Below, one piece after another: positions 62,919 through 64,000 of a stretch of 64,000 nt of DNA. Numbering within the stretch: the first letter of the stretch is position 1; each line of letters opens with the position of its first letter. Source of the DNA: CBDFLS01 sp965249185 (GTDB lineage Bacteria; Chloroflexota; Dehalococcoidia; Lucifugimonadales; Australimonadaceae); the NCBI GenBank assembly GCA_965249185.1, contig CBDFLS010000002.1, positions 248,001 to 312,000 on the forward strand. The letters run 5' to 3'. The position numbers and the translations under genes are program-made. The notes beneath the pieces are model-generated. The model saw only the letters and a program-made list of their open reading frames with translations. It was not told where the DNA came from and searched no databases.

Positions 62919-62975
62919 TGGCCCGGCGATGCGTGAACACCCCGGGCCGTGGCGCCACCTGATTGAGACAGGTGA
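62919..62975 (+). other. Two consecutive hairpins in the leader of the recombinase gene
   Basis: GGCCCGG (from 62919) pairs with CCGGGCC ending near 62947 over a 15-nt loop, and CACCTG/CAGGTG (about 62957-62975) form a second stem. With the terminator at 63000-63025 this makes a structured 5' region ahead of the recombinase. It resembles no riboswitch class I recognise. Confidence 0.35.
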
Positions 62976-62999
62976 TGCGATGTGATTGTACTACTCGCA

Positions 63000-63034
63000 G
63001 ACCCGCTCTCGACAGGAGGCGGGTCCTTTTCATT
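63000..63034 (+). terminator. Rho-independent terminator upstream of the recombinase
   Basis: GACCCGC (63000-63006) pairs with GCGGGTC (63019-63025), 12-nt loop, followed by CTTTTCATTTT. It ends the PAPS-reductase-like transcript 30 nt before the recombinase ribosome site. Confidence 0.7.
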
Positions 63035-63064
63035 TTAGAGGGCTACGAAACAAAGGAGGCGATC

Positions 63065-64000
63065 ATGGCAGGAACCAAGACACAGCAACAGAAGGCCAAC
63101 GGTAAGAGGGCGGCCATCTACGCCCGGGTATCGGACAAGAGCCAGGCAGAAGACGACAAGACCTCCCTCTCCGAGCAGATCGGCGACATGGAAGCCCACT
63201 GCGAGGACAAGGGGATGACCGTTACCGCCCGCTACCAGGAGGTGGGCCGGGGCTGGTCCAAGAAGCGTCCCGAGTTCCAGAGGATGCTGGCGGATGCAAA
63301 GCGGGGACGCTTCGACACCATCGTCTGCTGGAAATCGGACCGGCTCAGCCGGGGGATGTACCCCGCCGCCGCCCTAATGGAGGTCATCGAGGCGTACCAC
63401 ATCAACCTGGAGGCCGTCATGGACGCCATCGACATGAAGACCTTCGGGCTCATGGCTGCCATCGGCAAGATCGAGCTTGACAATTTCCGGGAGAGGGCGT
63501 CAATGGGCAAACGGGGAACGGCCAAGCAGGGACGCATTCCCGTCAGCAACGTCCCCTACGGCTATCGCATCGGCGACGACGGCAGGCCCGTAATTGTGGA
63601 GGAGGAAGCCGAGGTCGTGCGCCGCGTCTACCGCATGTGCGTCAACGATGGGCTGGGAGCGTACCTCATTGCCCGTCAACTGAACCTTGAGGGCGTGCCC
63701 CTGGCGAAACTGGGCAAGCGGTGGTACGACGGCACCATCCATCGCATTCTGAGCAACGAGACCTATAAGGGCACCTGGTGGTACGGCAAGGCCCGCTACG
63801 TCTCCACCGAGGATGGAGTCAGGGTCTACGAGCAGCCCCAGGACGACTGGATCGGGGTGCCCTTCCCGCCCCTGGTGGACGAGGAGACCTGGGGGAGGGC
63901 CAGGGTACTGCGCAGGCAGCGCTTTACCCGAGCCAAGCGCAACACCAAGGTGTTCTACCTGTTGCAGCACCTGGTCAGGTGCACTGAATGCGGGCTGCTG
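63065..64000 (+). CDS. Large serine recombinase/integrase, partial (cut by window edge)
   Basis: 312 residues are visible from ATG 63065 (AAAGGAGG upstream). N-terminal resolvase domain: AAIYARVSDKSQAEDDKTSLSEQ with catalytic Ser at 23, WKSDRLSRG with the active-site Arg, and EAVMDAIDMKTFGLMAAIGKIELDNFRERA. Recombinase domain follows (PVSNVPYGYRIG...GKRWYDGTIHRILSNETYKGTWWYG), then the start of the zinc ribbon (LVRCTECGLL). It looks intact so far and is the probable integrase of the element. It is distinct from the broken recombinase at 44.1-45.5 kb. Confidence 0.93.
   Translation, partial: MAGTKTQQQKANGKRAAIYARVSDKSQAEDDKTSLSEQIGDMEAHCEDKGMTVTARYQEVGRGWSKKRPEFQRMLADAKRGRFDTIVCWKSDRLSRGMYPAAALMEVIEAYHINLEAVMDAIDMKTFGLMAAIGKIELDNFRERASMGKRGTAKQGRIPVSNVPYGYRIGDDGRPVIVEEEAEVVRRVYRMCVNDGLGAYLIARQLNLEGVPLAKLGKRWYDGTIHRILSNETYKGTWWYGKARYVSTEDGVRVYEQPQDDWIGVPFPPLVDEETWGRARVLRRQRFTRAKRNTKVFYLLQHLVRCTECGLL

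Overview
This 64-kb window is GC-rich bacterial DNA with dense, mostly operonic genes. Terminal 4-nt overlaps between genes (ATGA, GTGA, TTGA) are common. Several genes begin exactly 6 nt after a -10-like hexamer, the layout of leaderless transcripts. GC content, leaderless starts and the RnhA-MoaC and RibA-RibD fusions fit an uncultured Chloroflexota-type bacterium (Dehalococcoidia/SAR202-like). That placement is inference; no rRNA or other decisive marker is present.

Layout. 1-3 kb: pheST on the minus strand. 3-9 kb: rdgB, moaA, an RNase HI-MoaC fusion, an SRPBCC protein, a PcrA/UvrD helicase and glycosyltransferases. 9-12.3 kb: a second glycosyltransferase, a geranylgeranyl-reductase-type flavoprotein, a sugar nucleotidyltransferase and tRNA-Pro. 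12.5-13.3 kb: an IS1595-type insertion sequence with target duplication. 13.4-16.8 kb: a homocysteine-methyltransferase relative, a HAD/tyrosine-phosphatase pair and a secreted acidic protein. 17-22.2 kb: a solute-binding lipoprotein, histidine kinase and response-regulator cluster in which the first two genes are broken. 22.9-28.1 kb: an MMPL transporter, an oxidoreductase and a bactofilin-like membrane protein. 28.7-31 kb: a zinc-ribbon protein, a DUF1059-like protein and a DEAD-box helicase.

31.3-36.2 kb reads as a cyclic-nucleotide signalling operon. It encodes a metallo-beta-lactamase phosphodiesterase-like protein, a fused receiver/glutaredoxin-like/thioredoxin-reductase-like flavoprotein, a class III nucleotide cyclase interrupted by an in-frame TGA at a cysteine position, and a histidine kinase with a cyclic-nucleotide-binding domain. 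An IS3 element then splits a monooxygenase-like gene. 38-43.7 kb: pirin, a Bcp peroxiredoxin, and a four-gene operon (RibA-RibD-reductase fusion, dehydrogenase, divergent QueD/PTPS homologue, glycosyltransferase) that looks like an uncharacterised pteridine/pyrimidine-derived metabolite pathway. 43.8-44.3 kb: five tRNA genes.

From the 3' end of the last tRNA (tRNA-Val, UAC) to the window edge, the DNA looks like an integrated mobile element. It carries a decayed serine recombinase reading into the tRNA, a truncated nucleotidyltransferase, a defence operon on the minus strand and plasmid/phage-type genes, and ends with an intact-looking serine recombinase cut by the window edge. The defence operon runs VapB, VapC, type IIG-like nuclease-methyltransferase, 1,807-aa DUF1998 helicase resembling DruE, DUF4338 protein resembling DruA. 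Its gene set does not match the Druantia types I remember and is the best candidate for an undescribed system.

At least five genes carry single-base shifts, most in or beside short homopolymers. Assembly or sequencing error must be excluded before treating these as biological.
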